DNA from: an uncultured Roseburia sp. | Lineage (GTDB): Bacteria; Bacillota; Clostridia; Lachnospirales; Lachnospiraceae | DNA: 13,277 nucleotides | NCBI GenBank assembly: GCA_945928585.1 | Contig: CAMENQ010000021.1 | Span: 1-13,277, forward strand | Direction: 5' to 3' | Part shown: positions 12,771 to 13,277 of the stretch, one piece after another | Layout of the letters: the number at the start of each line of letters is the position of its first letter | Numbering within the stretch: position 1 is the stretch's first letter | Position numbers and translations under genes: made by a program | Notes under the pieces: generated by a model | What the model saw: the letters and a program-made list of their open reading frames with translations, nothing else | Database searches by the model: none | Told to the model about the DNA's origin: nothing

Positions 12771-13277
12771 ATGAAAAAAAATCAGGAATTTACAGTTTTA
12801 ATAGAAGATATAAGTGTAAATGGAGAAGGAATAGGCAAGGCAGACGGTTATCCCTTGTTTATTAAGGACGCTGTTCCGGGAGACGTAGTTTTTGGAGTAG
12901 TGACAAAGGCTGAAAAGAGATATGGCTACGGAAGGGTGCTTAAGATTATTACGCCGTCACCTGACAGAGTGGAAGCAAAATGTCCCATAGCAAAAAGATG
13001 CGGAGGCTGTCAGCTTCAGGAAATGTCATATGAAAGACAGCTTGCATATAAGAAGGATAAAGTAAAAAATAATCTTGACAGAATAGGAAAGCTGACAAAT
13101 TATAAAATACACGATACCCTTGGCTGCGAAAATCCATTCAGATACAGAAACAAAGCCCAATTCCCCATAGGAAGAAATAAAAACGGAAAAATAATTGCAG
13201 GATTTTATGCAGGCAGAAGCCACGACATAATAGAATGTGATGACTGCATTATAGGCATAGAAGAAAATAAAAAAATA
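12771..13277 (+). CDS. rlmD: 23S rRNA (uracil-5-)-methyltransferase RlmD/RumA family, 3' end missing
   Basis: The first 169 residues are present and the frame is open to the last base. An N-terminal TRAM domain (about 3-60) contains EDISVNGEGIGKADGYPLFIKDAVPGD, the RNA-binding barrel of the family. The iron-sulfur cysteine cluster follows: Cys71, Cys77 and Cys80 (CPIAKRCGGCQ), with Cys156 or Cys159 as the fourth ligand. PFRYRNKAQFPIG (122-134) is the conserved segment that starts the next domain. Such enzymes methylate C5 of a uracil in 23S rRNA, or, in close relatives (TrmA-like, RlmCD), tRNA or two rRNA sites; the catalytic C-terminal domain is outside the window. Firmicute homologues are often RlmCD-type, so the exact target is uncertain. 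GAGG (12761-12764) stands 6 nt before ATG 12771. Confidence 0.92.
   Translation, partial: MKKNQEFTVLIEDISVNGEGIGKADGYPLFIKDAVPGDVVFGVVTKAEKRYGYGRVLKIITPSPDRVEAKCPIAKRCGGCQLQEMSYERQLAYKKDKVKNNLDRIGKLTNYKIHDTLGCENPFRYRNKAQFPIGRNKNGKIIAGFYAGRSHDIIECDDCIIGIEENKKI

Overview
The window looks like a chromosomal segment from a low-GC Firmicute of the class Clostridia, most probably family Lachnospiraceae. The support is the AT-rich base composition, strong GGAGG/GAGG-type ribosome binding sites, a MutS2 with KOW and Smr domains, a YhaM-type exoribonuclease, and a membrane protein with a threonine/glutamate-rich linker, an HtrA-like fold and a PDZ domain. Family assignment is inference; no rRNA or other marker gene is present. 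Nothing resembles a prophage, CRISPR array, tRNA or complete insertion sequence.

Layout. (1) Bases 1-666 hold the 3' part of a DEDDh exonuclease gene, convergent with a membrane-anchored helical-repeat protein of unknown function (688-1308, minus). (2) From a divergent promoter region near 1345-1380, a plus-strand cluster begins with a 35-codon single-span membrane peptide gene (1436-1543). It continues with an AIR-synthase/HypE-like protein, an Lrp/AsnC regulator, a class I/II aminotransferase and TrmL. Overlaps of 1-4 bases link the regulator, aminotransferase and trmL. (3) A minus-strand cluster reads mutS2, an OmpR-type response regulator, then its sensor kinase. The kinase gene runs 24 bp into the 3' end of trmL, and a strong 59-bp hairpin separates regulator from kinase. 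(4) Bases 9480-10247 form a non-coding, structure-rich divergent intergenic region. It contains a 324-bp near-perfect foldback palindrome, two adjacent terminator-like hairpins, and two degenerate copies of a roughly 70-bp direct repeat. (5) To the right, on the plus strand, are a membrane-anchored HtrA-like protein that appears to have lost its catalytic triad, a YhaM-family 3'-5' exoribonuclease, and the 5' part of an RlmD-type 23S rRNA uracil methyltransferase that runs off the window.

How the genes fit together. Many products act on nucleic acids or ribosomes (exonuclease, TrmL, MutS2, YhaM, RlmD), which is ordinary housekeeping. The Lrp regulator beside an aminotransferase and an AIR-synthase-like enzyme suggests a regulated amino-acid-related function of unknown substrate. 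The two-component pair lies downstream of mutS2 and probably shares its transcript.

The most unusual part is the 9.5-10.25 kb region. The foldback arms are about 89% identical in my hand alignment. Each arm carries its own small side hairpin, and one side-hairpin base pair differs between the arms by a compensatory change. A plus-strand -10 box sits so that transcription would start at the palindrome edge. It may be an ERIC-like miniature element, a structured RNA, or an element serving as one. The sequence alone does not decide.
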